Shown piece by piece: positions 1 through 11,260 of a stretch of 60,000 nucleotides of DNA. Location of the stretch: assembly GCA_030704615.1 (NCBI GenBank), contig CM060731.1, positions 40,302,001 to 40,362,000 of the forward strand, given 5' to 3'. Made by a program: the position numbers and the translations under genes. Source of the stretch: Takakia lepidozioides. Its lineage: Eukaryota > Streptophyta > Takakiopsida > Takakiales > Takakiaceae. Numbering within the stretch: position 1 is the stretch's first letter; each line of letters begins with the position of its first letter. The notes under the pieces are model-generated. The model was not told where the DNA came from. It saw only the letters and a list, made by a program, of their open reading frames with translations, and searched no databases.

Positions 1-3
1 CTA

Positions 4-265
4 AGTGTGCAGAGCCTGAACGTCGTGTAACTGAAGGATTTGGTACTCTAAATGGTTTACCAATCCTCAAAGTCTACACAAGACGAGCAAAATCTATACA
101 CGGGGTAATTGTCCCCAAGCAGTCTGACGGACAATCTGCCCCTATGTGTGCGGAGCCTGTGCGTCGTGTAACTGAAAGATTTATTGGTACCCTGAATGGT
201 TTAACCAATTCTCAAAGTTACACAAGACGAGCAAAATCTACACATGGGGTAACTGTCCCCCCTTT
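4..265. repeat. Tandem duplication, ~139-bp unit, upstream of LINE-1
   Basis: Two diverged copies lie head to tail. The first begins near 4 and the second near 142. Both contain the words GAGCCTG, CGTCGTGTAACTGAA, ACACAAGACGAGCAAAATCTA and GGGGTAA(T/C)TGTCCCC in the same order. The block lies just before the first recognisable LINE endonuclease codons, so it may be the repeated 5' UTR of that element, but no promoter can be pointed to. Confidence 0.7.
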
Positions 266-340
266 GCAGAACGGTTGGCCGTCCAGGAGCAATCACAAGC
301 TACCTAGACGACAAACAATTCACCAAACGCAAGGGCTGGC

Positions 341-1630
341 TTGCGGCTGGCCACTTTCAACTTCTCAGGGTTGACCAACCAAAGGAAACAACTTGAAGTG
401 GGACAAGTTCTTCGGACTAATGATATTCATATCTGGGTTGGGCAAGAAACATGGGAAACGTCGGATAAACTGGTTGGAGATGTCATTGGTTATAAATGGG
501 CAGGTAAGTGTGTACTCTCAAGGCAGCCTCTGCAAAACGCGGTCAAAAAGGGTCGGATTCTTTGTCCGTGATTTCTTGTTTACAATTGTGAAATTATCAA
601 CAAGGGTTTGAGGTACGAGCAGTATCTGGCTAAAACTGAATTTGAAGGCGGCATGAGTACAAAGGACCTCTTTGTTGGTTTTGTTACATGCCCACAGAGG
701 GGACCCTTAGTGCTGACGCAGACAGGCCTTCGAAGATGTAAAGCTGGACTGTGCTTCGTTCCTTGCCAAAGGTCAGGTGGTACTATTGGGGACTTTCAAC
801 CCCGGGTGGGCAAAGGGATCCATCAGGACGATATCATTGGACCTTTTGGTGAGGACGAGCTGAATTATAATGGCAGACGGTTAATTACTGTCTAGAAGAG
901 CTTCAACTTTTGACCTTGAATAACAGGACAAGAGGTGACCAAGTGCAGTGGTGACTCGTGAGAAATCCCAAACTGGGGAACGTTCCATTGTGGACTATAT
1001 CATAATGGACAAAATTTTGTTCCCCCAGTGTGCCAATGTGTTGATCGACAGAACTGATATTGGTACCTCTGACCACTTCCTGGTTTGGACTGAGATCAAA
1101 AGGTGTTTTCCCACCACCAAGAGATCTGTGAAACGTTCGATCAGAAGTGGCGCATAGAAAATTCCACAATGAGGAGGTCAAGGCTGAGTACGTCCAGGCC
1201 TTGCAAGAGGCTCTCCCTCATTTTGTCCAATCGCTCCAAGAACTTCAGTCACACTCTGTTAACGCAAGAAATGAAGTCGAAAGAGCAGTGGACTCTTGGG
1301 AGAGTTTGTTTCCTCCGTGGCTGACAGAATCATTGGGAGGAAACTAATTGTCTGCGGTAGAGCAGTTAATTGGTGGACTAATGAGATTAAACTCAAGATA
1401 GCTGAGAGACGAGCCCTCTATAAAGAGTGCTGCAATTTGGAAACCAACAGAGAATTGTGGGCGAGGTACTACCAGCTCCGTAAAGATATCAATCAGCTTG
1501 TTAGGTCTCAGAAGAAATTATACTGGGACAAGTTATACAGTGAAATAAACTCAAACCACCATGGTGGTAATGACAAGAAATTCTGGTTGGCCCTTCAACG
1601 TTTGTACAAGCCGAAAAACGGTCAGCAAGT
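341..1630 (+). pseudogene. LINE-1, 5' part: APE-type endonuclease and pre-RT linker (broken)
   Basis: This is the 5' half of a non-LTR retrotransposon polyprotein in several frames. The endonuclease N-terminus is at 341-571 (MRLATFNFSGL, then a QETW catalytic-Glu region). A GDF-x-RVG motif is near 790-815. The C-terminal IVDYIIMD and TSDHFLVW motifs, including the catalytic His, are near 985-1090. A lysine- and tryptophan-rich linker runs from 1296 to the junction with DME-1. At least three frameshifts separate the pieces. The frame resumes at 12257 after the 10.6-kb insertion: removing DME-1 and one ACAA leaves ...GQQVQ-ALKTT... in one frame. The element made RT for target-primed integration; this copy is dead. 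Confidence 0.85.
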
Positions 1631-1634
1631 ACAA

Positions 1635-1823
1635 TGTCGTGCGCATACATATCGCTACACAACTACATCGCTGTCCAAAACCACACAACACATGTGCACA
1701 CCACACACTAGTATACCACTAGTCTACCACTAGTCCAGCCACTAGTCCAACCACTAGGCTACAACTAGTCAGTCACTAGCTGCCACTACGCTGCCCACTA
1801 TGGCAGTCACTAGTCCACACAAT
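1635..1823 (-). repeat. DME-1 3' terminal region 'b' with ACTAGTGG minisatellite
   Basis: The outer ~75 bp match DME-2 regions b1/b2 (CATACATATCGCTACACAAC and CATCGCTGTCC on the plus strand). From about 1704 to 1815, DME-1 adds a run of short CACTAGTC/CACTAGTA-type repeats that is missing from DME-2. The terminal TGTCG (plus strand) is the presumed integrase-recognised end. Confidence 0.75.
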
Positions 1824-1834
1824 CGCCCCCCTAG
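1824..1834 (-). promoter_or_regulatory. Candidate polypurine tract of DME-1
   Basis: On the coding strand this reads AGGGGGGCGATT directly before region 'b'. The same tract occupies the same place in DME-2 (38535-38544). A G-run immediately upstream of the 3' terminal region is where Ty3/gypsy elements prime plus-strand DNA synthesis. Confidence 0.55.
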
Positions 1835-2081
1835 CTGGTGCTTAGGTCCCTCTAAGTCCAGGTAGCCACAAGATGTGATAGTGACCATAGCCTCACTAAG
1901 TCCTCCACCACTATCCCTACTACACTCAAACTCGATAGATCAAGAGGCCGGGTGCAAGAGTTGCCCCATCGTTAGTCGCCGTCTTGCAACCTGTGAACTT
2001 GAGCTTGGGATCTCATGTATTGACTCCTATGAGCTTGGCCTCCCATGTCTTGTTAGCTGCCTCCAGTCATGTCCACTGCCA

Positions 2082-2308
2082 CTATCCCAAGCAGTGTGGA
2101 CACAACCAATCTCCGTCAGGAACTTCTCAAGAGGTGGTGTCAAGCATCCCATATGCCAACCCCTTGAGCACCGATCACACACCAGCATGGTGGCTGCCCC
2201 TTTGGCAGACCCACAGAGCATGCACCTCAAACCTGCAGGTACCACTGCCAAGTTTGGGTCAACTCTGCCATCGACATTGGGAAGGTGACATGGCGCACAA
2301 TTACGCAC
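2082..2308 (-). pseudogene. DME-1 C-terminal PHD finger (one frameshift)
   Basis: Downstream of the integrase C-terminus comes a C4HC3 PHD finger. It has C-x2-C (CMLC, codons near 2224-2213), then MLVCDRC, GWHMGC and LTPPLE. The last Cys pair (W-L-C-P-x-C in DME-2) is reached only after a 1-bp deletion near 2110. A stop in the ancestral frame at 2084-2082 ends the polyprotein. PHD fingers of this class usually read the N-terminal tail of histone H3. Sitting after integrase, where chromoviruses carry a chromodomain, it would plausibly tether the pre-integration complex to chromatin; that role is inferred. Confidence 0.85.
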
Positions 2309-3373
2309 ATGGTCCTTTCCAAGTCATGCCATCCCGACCCTCTAAGATCAGGACCCCTGAGGGCAACACCTCTCGAACCCTCAGAATAACACGCCCTGCA
2401 GTAACATCCAGAGTCGTAGGAGCAGTCTGCTGCAAATAAACATAGTCACCAGGGCTAAACCTCCGAACCCCAGGACGATATCCTCCACCACGTATAGTGG
2501 CATACCTCAACGTATCACGGTGCTGTGCAATGGCAAGGTTCTCAAAAGCCATGGGCATGACTTTCTTGAACAACTCTGCACGCTGATCACATGCACGTAC
2601 CCACACGTCCGGATCGTCAAGGTTAAGGACTTGAGCAGTGTCCCTACGAATGGCTGCAGGCAAATCCGGCTCTCGGCCAAAGAGAAGGAAATATGGTGAG
2701 AAGGAGGCAAGTGATGCTTGTTTGCTGAACCTGTAGCCCATGGCTAACCAAGGAACCTGAAGATCCCAATCTCCTAGGTGTCCCTTCTGCAAGCCATACT
2801 TGCGCAAACCCCTCTTCACCGTCTGAACAACTCTCTCTGCTAAGCCATCGGCCTCAGGATGATCCCGAGAAGTGGTGCGGTGGTCTATCAAGGCTTTATC
2901 ACACAAAGCCTGAAACTCCCCCAAGAACTCTCTCCCTTGGTCCGTGAGTACCTCAGCTGGAGCACCAAATCGGCTAAGCACACGATCCAAGAATGCATAC
3001 GCAGCCCCTCACTAGCCTTGTCAGGCAATGGAACCAACTCAATCCACTTGGAGAAGTGCTCCACCATCACCAACACATATCTGTGGTGGCGCATAGTCAG
3101 TGGCAACGGTCCTGCGAAGTCAAGACTCCACCTGTAGCCCAATCCCATGATAGGTAAAGGATGCAACTGTGGTGTAGGGGCGTTGAATGAAGCACGCACC
3201 CTGTCACACACCATGCACCTAGCCACAAACTGTTGCACCTCTGTATGCATACCACGCCACCAATACTGCCCCTGCAGTAAACTGTGAGTGCGTCGCACTC
3301 CAAAATGCCCCAACTCCTCATGGGCATGCCGCACTAACCGTGCACGTTGTGTGGGGTGAGGCACAATCCTCAC
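2301..3373 (-). pseudogene. DME-1 integrase
   Basis: Two overlapping frames (3373-2888 and 2990-2301) make up a Ty3-type integrase. The N-terminal HHCC zinc module reads HAHEELGHFG...CMVC. The DDE core has Asp in WSLDFAGPLP, Asp in VLTDQGREF and Glu in HPEADGLAERV. The C-terminal domain has a GDYVYLQ segment. A frameshift near 2980 separates the first and second catalytic Asp. The C-terminus runs on into the PHD finger. The enzyme inserts the element cDNA; the 4-bp TSD around the element fits a DDE mechanism. Confidence 0.9.
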
Positions 3374-3460
3374 CCGACCACCCCCACACTCGAAGTAGGT
3401 GTATCCCCTCCCACTTGAACCTCTTGGCTCGTTGCAGGATCCGATCCCTCTCCCTGGCAG

Positions 3461-5105
3461 TCACAATGGCTGCCGTGTCTCCGTGCGGAGGTAGTCCAAC
3501 ACAGCCGAATCCTCATGTATATCTCTGGCACCACCTAGCTCATCACTAGCCTCAGGGTCCTCAGACACTCCGTCTACAGTCATCCCTGTTGTAGGTCCAA
3601 TCTGACCTCCCGATGCCAAGATACACAAAAATGCAGATGCGTGCCATCCCGGCACCATCTCCTCGTCCGTCTCACCATGCCACCGAGCTCCAGTGTCATC
3701 CTGCTGGCTCATGGATTGACTCAATCCATCCGCATCCCGATTGTCGATGCGAGTATAAGTGCTGCAAGCTTCCCCGTAAGCTTGTCTGACTCCATCAACC
3801 ACTTGAGTTGGTGATCCGTGACAGTGAAAAAATTATTAATAAATGCCCCCCTCTTAGCTAACAAATTCCAGCGCCTCTTTGTTCGAGCGGCTAGCGTAAG
3901 CCACTACGAACTCTCTTCCCTCATCATCCACCTGTGTGAGCACCGCTCCAAGCCCCAGCATGCTCCAATATGCAGCTGAAAGGGACGCCCCCTGATAGGT
4001 CGTCTCAAGATAGGCGCCGAGGTCAACCTCGCCTTGAGCTCTTGAAAAGCTCGTTCCTGCTCATCTTCCCACTGCCACTCCTGGTCCACCTTGGTCAGCT
4101 TGGTTAGAGCCTTTGCAATGGTACTAAATCCCTTGACAAACCGTCTATAATAGTTTGCCAACCCCATGAAAGCTCGAACTCGGCTCACATCCGTGGGGCG
4201 TGGAATTTGTGCAATGGCTCTACCTTAGTCTGCTGTACCCCCAATCCTCCAGGATATATCATGTGACCCAGATACTCAATCTGGTTGTGGAAAAACTTGC
4301 ACTTCCCGGATGCAACTTCAATCCGTGCGCTCTCAAGCGCTCCAATACCACCTGAAGGTGTCTCTCATGCCTCTCCATCGTAACACTAAAGATGATGATG
4401 TCATCTATGTATGTAGCACCGAGCAAAGTCCACCCCTGCTAGAATCCTATCCATGACTCTCTGAAACTCTGCAGGAGCATTCTTAAGCCCAAATGGTAAG
4501 AACGCCACTGATATAGGCAATCCTTGCCGTGCTCATTGATCCCCCAGAATGCCGTCTTCTGCTTGTCCGCCTCCTTGATTGGCAACTGGTGATATCCGGA
4601 TCGTAAATCCAAAGTGCTAAAGGCCTTAGCATGCCCGATGGCATCAAAGATCTCCTCTGGTGTTGGCATGGCATACTTATCGGACTTGGTCTGACGATTT
4701 ACAGGCCGGTAATCACCGCACATACGTCTCTCCGTCCAATTGCCATAGACATCCTTCTTGGCTGGCATCACTGTGGCTGAAGCATACTCTCCACCAGAGA
4801 GCTCCACCAAACCTGCCTCCCAGATCTTGAGTCCTCATCTGAATCAAAGACCTCTCCATGTCACTGTATCTATAGGGTCTCCGAAAGATTGGCGTGTCAG
4901 TGGCCAACTCAATACGGATCTCTTGACCCTTCAGTGCTCCCAAGTCCTTCAAACTGAAGGCAAAGCAATTCCTGTAAGCCCTCAGGAACCGCCGTATACG
5001 TCGTCTCTCTCCTCCGGTGACAATGGGTCCAATGTCAGGCTCCCAATTGTCCTCCGTAACTACAACCTTAAGTCCAGTGGGCTTAGAGGTAGAGGACGCG
5101 TCCCG
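3461..5105 (-). pseudogene. DME-1 reverse transcriptase-RNase H (decayed)
   Basis: Pieces in at least four frames align by eye with the intact DME-2 RT. They are the N-terminal MKDLGALKGQEIRIEL segment at 4952-4713, the fingers/palm (SGGEYASATVMPAKKD, MCGDYRPVN, LDLRSGYHQLP) at 4810-4439, the connection region (VRAFMGLANYYRRF) at 4188-3904, and the region after RNase H at 3802-3461. Around 3820-3880 the RNase H part is deleted and replaced by an AT-rich filler. The frame from the UAG at 5112 to the codon at 4952 is open, so RT continued directly from the methyltransferase frame. Confidence 0.88.
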
Positions 5106-5114
5106 TGGTTGCTA
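5106..5114 (-). promoter_or_regulatory. Candidate programmed readthrough stop, UAG-CAA-CCA
   Basis: The codon after ...GAG GTT GCA GCA is TAG (5114-5112), followed by CAA CCA (5111-5106). This fits the known leaky context UAG-CAR-YYA. The 54 codons between it and the conserved MKDLGAL of RT are open in the same frame. The site is unchanged in DME-2 (41921-41929) although both copies carry many other mutations, so it is probably ancestral. It would let a minority of ribosomes make the RT-integrase extension. Confidence 0.7.
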
Positions 5115-6400
5115 TGCTGCAACCTCTTGAGCAGTACTCCCTACCTGCTCAGTCAATGACAAGGCCTCATCCTGCCCCATCATCTCATCCTTGAGGACCT
5201 CCTCAACCCGAGAAGAATCCCCAACCTCATCCATCACAGCCGCCTTGGCTGCCAACTCCCTCTGAACCTCGAGCACCTCCCACGTGTGCCATGGATGCAT
5301 GCACCCCGTGGTCCTCATATGCTCGCCCCCACTCACTGCCTGTACCGTCTCGGTAGGCAGAGAGACCATTGAGGGAAGTGTATTCCGCACTCTGCGTTGC
5401 TCAGCTAGAGCCAAGCTGATAATCCAGGTCAAGCAATTGAGATCCATTGCTTGCCCCAACACTTGACGACGTGATGCCTCAGAAAGAGACGACACCGCCG
5501 TGGTACCAGTGGTAAAACCCATTGCCCGCTCACGCTCGTCAGCATTAGGCTCCACTAACTGCTGCAACTGAGCATCCCACAGGAGGCCAGGTCCACTATC
5601 CCGGAAAGCATGCGATCCTGGGAAGCTGAGCAGTGTAGGTAATGCTGCTCGTGGTTGACCCACCTTGTTGACCACTGCCAAAGGCGAACGGTCATCGTGT
5701 CTCACACGTTGAGACTGCCTCCCTGTGTCCAGAATGTTATCCACTGTGAGATGTGCTGGCCGCTGCACCCATCAAATGCACGCTTGAGCAGTGCGGGTGG
5801 CATCATGTTAGTCCACCATAGCCGTGGACGATGAGCCCGTGACCCCACTGTAGCTGCATCTAGCAACACTGCTGACCCAAGCCACGACCGGACTTGATGC
5901 ACACTGGCCATCACCCTGGCCCGAGAATCGCCCATCAGTGGCACATTCTCCAAGATGTATGCTGAGATACAGCTTGATGAAGCTGCAAGTGGCGCAAAAC
6001 CCGCACCATCTCCCAAAACAGACCCGACCTCGAGTCTCGCAATCCATTGCCATGCCCGGCTGATGAATGCCCTTGGCAGGGCCAACCTGCCACTACCAGA
6101 TCAATGGAGCCAACCCGCTCCAAATCCTGCGCCCCCAGCAACGAAATGTCTGCTGGCAAGGCCTGCTGATATCCACGAATTGCAGACACCGACAACAACT
6201 CAGGGTACCGCTGCACCAACTGAGCAACATGGCGAAGTGAAACGCGTCGTGCAGTCTCATCCCTCTCCACATACAGGTAACGCCGAACTCGTACACCTGC
6301 CTGTAACACAGCAGCCAATCCGGTGCTGATCCCGCCAAACAAGTCCAGAAGACAAATGCCTTCATCCGGAGACTGCCACACAATAGGTGTGGTGTCCAAT
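5112..6400 (-). pseudogene. DME-1 C5-cytosine DNA methyltransferase
   Basis: The N-terminal half is in the protease frame: motif I LDLFGGISTGL near 6345, a motif II-like acidic YVERDE, and motif IV AGWPCQGHS with the catalytic Cys near 6076. A 1-bp deletion near 5963 shifts motif VI (ILENV) and motif VIII (HRPRLWWTN) into another frame (6085-5702). The rest (5768-5112) carries the target-recognition region, ERERAMG, and a motif X-like RRQVLGQAMDLN. Motif order is canonical, not the rearranged DRM order; the AHR-R-WW-N signature resembles Dnmt3-type enzymes, though this needs a tree. It would methylate cytosine C5 using S-adenosylmethionine. Confidence 0.92.
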
Positions 6401-7413
6401 GGAGACAATTGAGGTGGTCCTGGTGCAATCCCCACACTCTCCTCCTCTCCTGACGGTACAAAAGCCTCCACCCAGGCTTGTTGCACCCGTCGATCAGCAT
6501 CCCGCTGCAAATCCTTGCTCGTGCCCCACAATGGAGTCTGAGCAACCATGGTAGGCAACTCCGCCATACCATACATGTCATCCTGCTCTCCCGGAGGTGG
6601 TACATCCTCTGAATGAGCATTGCCCTCAAGCAACTCTCTAGGCCAACTCACTGCCGCTGTGAATGCTGCTAGTGTCGGCATCTTGCCTCGCTGGGCAACC
6701 GCAACTCCTCCTATGAACGTCACAGGGAGCTGCACACGCCGGCCCTCCCCTGACTGCCATGCAGGCCTATAGGAAGCTGACTCCTCCCAAAAATCCAGGG
6801 TGAAGCCCATGGGGTACAACACTGCCCCACCAACCAGGACATCGTATGAGACTGCGTCTGTCACAATGGCCTTGGCTCGCATCACTGAGCCATCTGTAGG
6901 GTGATCCGGCCGTAGTCTGATAGCCAACTCACGCCGTGTCATGCCCCGAGCCTGCTCCGATCCTCCCAGAGACGTCTGTATCTGGAAAGGACAAGGCTCC
7001 ATATCCGCCTCCGTGAGGCCCAAGCCTGCAATAGCAGCTCTGCCCAGCATCAATGGCTGAGCTCCCGAGTCCAACAAGACCCGCAGTGGCCGGTACCTCT
7101 TGCCTGCCGGTCCACTCAAACAGAAAATGCCATCCTGGTTGTCTAACATGACAACTCCAGGTGTCACCATGGCGCGCTCAATGGCTGGCCTAGCTGGCAG
7201 CTCCATCAACCTGGCAGCTGCAGCTTGCCATGGCGCCGCCGTGGCAGTCTTGACCCTCAAATCCGAGGATCCCTCCGGCACTACACCTCCCACTATCTCC
7301 GCAGAAGATGAAGTAACCTCCCCACTCTCACAGAGTGTAGCTGCCAGCCTGAACACCTCAGCTCTTACCCCGGCGTCGCAATCATGGTAGCCGAGAACAA
7401 TGGAGCCTGGCAC
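6401..7413 (-). pseudogene. DME-1 aspartic protease, fused in frame to the methyltransferase
   Basis: A retropepsin-like domain follows Gag. RVLLDSGAQPLMLG (near 7075-7035) holds the D-S-G catalytic triad, followed by a C-terminal segment with VSYDVLVGG. The same uninterrupted frame runs on for ~230 codons of linker and straight into methyltransferase motif I and beyond, to 5935. This direct fusion shows that the methyltransferase is part of the Gag-PR polyprotein and not a nested insertion. The protease should cut the polyprotein into Gag, PR, DNMT and, after readthrough, RT and IN-PHD. Confidence 0.85.
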
Positions 7414-9275
7414 ACAGATGTGGCCGCTCCTAGCAGCACACTAGCTGCCGTAGCCTTGGCAACACTAGGTAGTGGTGCTACCCGTGTAGCTCTCCCCAAT
7501 GGCATAGTAACCTCCGCCTCGGTAATAGTCGGGCGAGAACTAGGTGCCATGGATGGCGTCGACACTGTCTCCGCCAATGTGAATGACTGAGGAAGCCTAG
7601 CCTGACGGCTTGCCTCCCCACGCTGTGGATCCAACTCCACCTCTGCACCTCGTGGCTCAGGAACTCGTGCTGCTCCTCGAGTCACGGCTGCAGCAGACTC
7701 CACCTGCACTAGTGGTAGTGCTGCTCCACACATGAATCCCATGCCTCCCATATCTCCTCCCTCAGGAGCAGGAGGTGGACCATCCGGCCTTAGAGCCGGT
7801 ACCACCTGAGCTGTAGCCATGGCAGCGAGCCTCTGCTCTAGCTGCTGAAGCCGGTTGGCCATGCCTTGGTCAACACCCTGACCTCCGCGTCCTTGGCCAC
7901 GTTGAGCTTGCCCTTGGCCTGCACCTCGTGGCTGGCCACCTCGTCCTCTCTGGGCTGCTCCACCTCGCCCCCGCCCCCGGCCACCATTGTTCCCTTGGGA
8001 ACTGGCCTGGGCGCAACTCAGGATGCAAACCATAACACTGGGCCTCTCCATGCCCGTGCTTGCCACAATGCCCACACTGCAACTGTGCAGGCTGTGCATG
8101 TGCCGGCCCTTTGCCTCCCTCTGGGCAATCCTTCTTGACATGGGGTCCTCCACATGTCCAGCACACCACATCCGCCCGTTGTTGGCCAGCAAATGAAGGG
8201 AGAGACCCCTGCATCTGAGGTCCTCTCTGCCCTTCCCTGAGCTTCACCTGAGCCCCCTTGTTGCCTTGAGCACGTTGAGGTAGTGGTTGGCTAGGAGCAC
8301 CACTACCCCGTGGTGTCTCCTTAGCAAATCCCACCATGACCACTCGTTCCTCCACCATGTTGAGCTCTATCCGCTCTGCCAGCAAAAACATTTGCTAAGG
8401 TGGGTTGGGCCGCTTGTAGGAGAGTTGCATCCCGCACCTTCTCCTCAGCTCCTTGTCCAATATCCCATACCAGAATTGGACTGCCTGAGCTTCCGTAACC
8501 CCTTGGGTTACATTTATCAAGCGCCTCATGCGAGTGAAAGCCTCCCTCAAGCTCTCGGTCGGCTTCCGTTGGAACTCTTGCAAGCTCCGCAACTTCTCTG
8601 TCCTCACCCCTTGGTAGTTCCCTCTCAACTCTTCGAAGAACTCCACAACAGGGTTGAAGGCAGGCGTGCTAGTGGGTGCGGTAGTGGCTTGGGTGGACGT
8701 CGTAGCTACTGTACCACCAGTCCCACTGCTGCTTGCTGAAGCTGCCGGTGCAGCGGCAGGTGTAGCCACTGCCCTCGTGGCTCTAGTGCCCCTAGTGATG
8801 GAGACATAGTCGGGTGACCAGTACATCCTCCACTCCTCGATCTCAACCTCATGCCCCCGCCTGAACTCATGGTAATCATCCATAGGCGGCCCCTCAAGGT
8901 GCTGAAACAGCCCTTTCCATGCCATGAACGGCGTAAATAGTTGTGGATTGCGCATTTGCTGCAAATCACACCAACTATCAAACTCTTGGATAAAATCATC
9001 CAACTCAATGGTGCCCACCGCCCCAGAGTACCTTCGTGGCCCTTGGTAGCTCCATACATCTCCTCCATTGTGTCCCACAACAATGGCAAAGAAACAACTT
9101 GCACCGCCGGTATGAGCCCTCCTGATTCACAATCCGAATCAGAACCTTCCGTGGAAGACACAGGAGGTGAAGGTGGCCTAAACCGCACACCTCGTCTCGT
9201 GTACCCACTAGTATCGCTAGTGCTCGAACCGGCACTGTCCCCAGCAACTAGTGGCACCTCCGTGTTGACACTCAA
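7365..9275 (-). pseudogene. DME-1 Gag with two zinc knuckles
   Basis: Four frames cover one Gag. The N-terminus (9275-9100) has a TRRGVRFRPPSPP motif. The capsid-like core (9078-8395) contains IELDDFIQEFDSW and FQRKPTESLREAFTRMRRL. The nucleocapsid part (8391-7870) has a shortened knuckle CWTCGGPHVKKDC (C-x2-C-x3-H-x4-C) and a standard one, CGHCGKHGHGEAQC. A Gly/Arg/Gln-rich tract and a GMANRLQQLEQRL coiled-coil-like segment (8192-7365) lead towards protease. Frameshifts lie near 9050, 8400 and 8000. Gag would package the element RNA. Confidence 0.85.
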
Positions 9276-9479
9276 CCGGTCATGAACATGTCCCTAACCC
9301 CCTCTCCACAAGGTAACCGGGTAGAGAACCTGTTGCGGCTTATGGTTTGGAATACTAAGTTCCTAACATAGCCTACACCTGACTTGCATGACCATGGGAA
9401 TATCATGAAGATACTCCTCAAACCGCCCTCCACGAGCTTCAAAATTCGGCCTTCCAGACCACATGCCAGTCCTTAGTCC

Positions 9480-10420
9480 ACCAGTGCCTCCACGAGTCAG
9501 CACATCCACAGGTCAACACGGGCCACCACAGACCAGCAGGCCCACACAGCTCACTGGTCACAGCCGTCACAGTCCCACAGGCCACTGGCCACAGCTGGGT
9601 CACAGCCTCAAAGGCCTCAGCCTGGCCCCTCACAGTCACAGCCTCACAATCATGTTCAAGGCCTCATCACAGTCAGGCCTGTCTCACAGCCCGTCACAGC
9701 CTTGTCACGCCCCTTCACAGCCCCAAAGTGGGCCCCACAGGGCAACAGCCCCTCACAGGGGACAGGCCCGGAACAGCTCACAACAACAGCCCCTCACAGG
9801 CCCAGACAGCCGCCCCAAAGGCCCACGCCTGTCACAGCCCTCACAGCCTTTCACAGTCACAGCGGCACTAGCCCTCACAGCCCTCACAGGCCCCAAAGGC
9901 CTCAGGCACGGCCTGTCACAGCGGTCAAGCCCCAAAGGCCTCAGGCACTGTCACAGCCCCTCACAGCCCCAAAGGCCTCAGGCACGCCCTGTCACACAGC
10001 CCCTCACAGCCCGTCACAGCCCCAAAGGCCATGGCACGGCCTGTCACAGCCCCTCACAGCCCGTCACAGCCTCAAAGGCCTCAGGCACGCCTGTCACAGC
10101 CCGCCCCAGTTGTCACAGCCCGCCTCACACAGCCTGTCACCACAGCCCCACAGCCCAAAGGCCACTGGGCACAGCCTGCCTGACACAGCCCGTCACAGCC
10201 CCACAGGGCACAGGGCACAGCCTGTCACAGCCCATCACAGGCCTCAAAGGGCCTGTCACAGGGGCCCCAAAGGCCACACAGCCTGTCACAGCCTTCACAG
10301 CCCTTCACAGCCTGGTCACAGCCCCACAGGGCACAGGGCACAGCCTGTCACTTTCACAGCAGCACAGCTCACAGCTCGCCACAGCCTCACAGGTCATGCC
10401 ACAGTCACAGCCCCAAGTAT
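9480..10420. repeat. DME-1 leader: CACAGCC-rich low-complexity array
   Basis: Nearly 1 kb is built from irregular repeats of TCACAGCCC plus the longer word CCCCAAAGGCCTCAGGCACG, recurring every ~40-60 bp. Plus-strand frames stay open here only because the repeat lacks TA-containing stops; their Ser/Gln/His/Pro composition is not a protein. A shorter, related CACACAGCC array lies at 52590-52740. Confidence 0.85.
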
Positions 10421-10899
10421 TAGCCATTTCTCCAAGGGGTTTAGCCCGCCAAGCTAGGGTTTGTGTCTCTTGGACTCTAGGCTTCTTTCCACCGAGCTAT
10501 GGTGGCTGTGAGGAAATCAGCAAGGTATCCTTGCTCTTTCGGCTCCCACACACCACCATAGTAGCCCTAAGCCATGAGGTGGTTGCCACACAACCAAGCC
10601 TTCTTTCTCACTTAGCCTCCCCAAACACGCCACTAAACTCAATGGCAAACAACCAAGCCCTGCTGGTTCCCAGCCCTTGTGAGCACTCATTCAAGCACTC
10701 TCATTGGCCATAAGCATCTGTCTTAGAGCCTATTCCAGCCTTCTACACCTGTTGCTTCAAGAGTTGCGCTCCCTTCAAGCTTGAAGTTTGAACCCCAACT
10801 CACATAGGCCCTACAAGTGCTGTTCTTTTCACTCCAAGTGGAAAACCAGCCCTAGACCTTCCGTTCTAGCTCTCTAAGGCTTGAAAACAAGAGCCTCAA

Positions 10900-11260
10900 T
10901 GGCTGAAGGCATGCTCCACACATGCCCCACTCTCACCATAAGAGAATCAACTCCTTTGCTTCATTTCTTGCACCACACAAACCTGATAATACAAGCTTCA
11001 GCAGGCTGAAAGCATGCTCTACATGCCCTACAGGGAAACCAGCCCCTTCCTTCCTTTCTTGCACTCCCACACCTAAAAGTGCAAGCTTCACCAGGCTGAT
11101 AGCATGCTCCACACATACATTGCCCTCACATAAGGGAAGTCAGCCCTTCCCTCTTCCTTGCTTGCCCTCCAAGCTTGAAGATGGAAGCTTCAATGAGCTG
11201 AATACATGCTCCACACATGCAACCTCTTCACACAAGAGATATCAGCCCCCTATCTTGGCT
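10900..11260. repeat. DME-1 leader: ~100-bp tandem repeats (GCATGCTCCACACATG core)
   Basis: Four diverged copies carry a core like GCATGCTCCACACATG at about 10907, 11008, 11100 and 11204. Each core is preceded by CTTCA-x-GGCTGA and followed by C-rich DNA and an AGTCAGCCC-like word. The stretch 11260-11880 continues in similar composition without a clear repeat or gene. Confidence 0.65.

Noticed and set aside
1635-1832. An ordinary 3' LTR for DME-1
   Set aside because: It does not match the 5' terminal region; only the DME-2 counterpart 'b' matches it, so no direct LTR pair can be claimed.
1875-2439. Plus-strand frames over the DME-1 PHD/integrase end
   Set aside because: They are the antisense of clearly coding minus-strand sequence; the same holds for plus-strand frames across 5.9-9.2 kb and 42.1-45.4 kb.
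9463-10713. A 416-codon open frame on the plus strand
   Set aside because: It is created by the CACAGCC repeat array, has an extreme Ser/His/Gln/Pro composition, and lies antisense in the DME-1 leader; it is not a protein.
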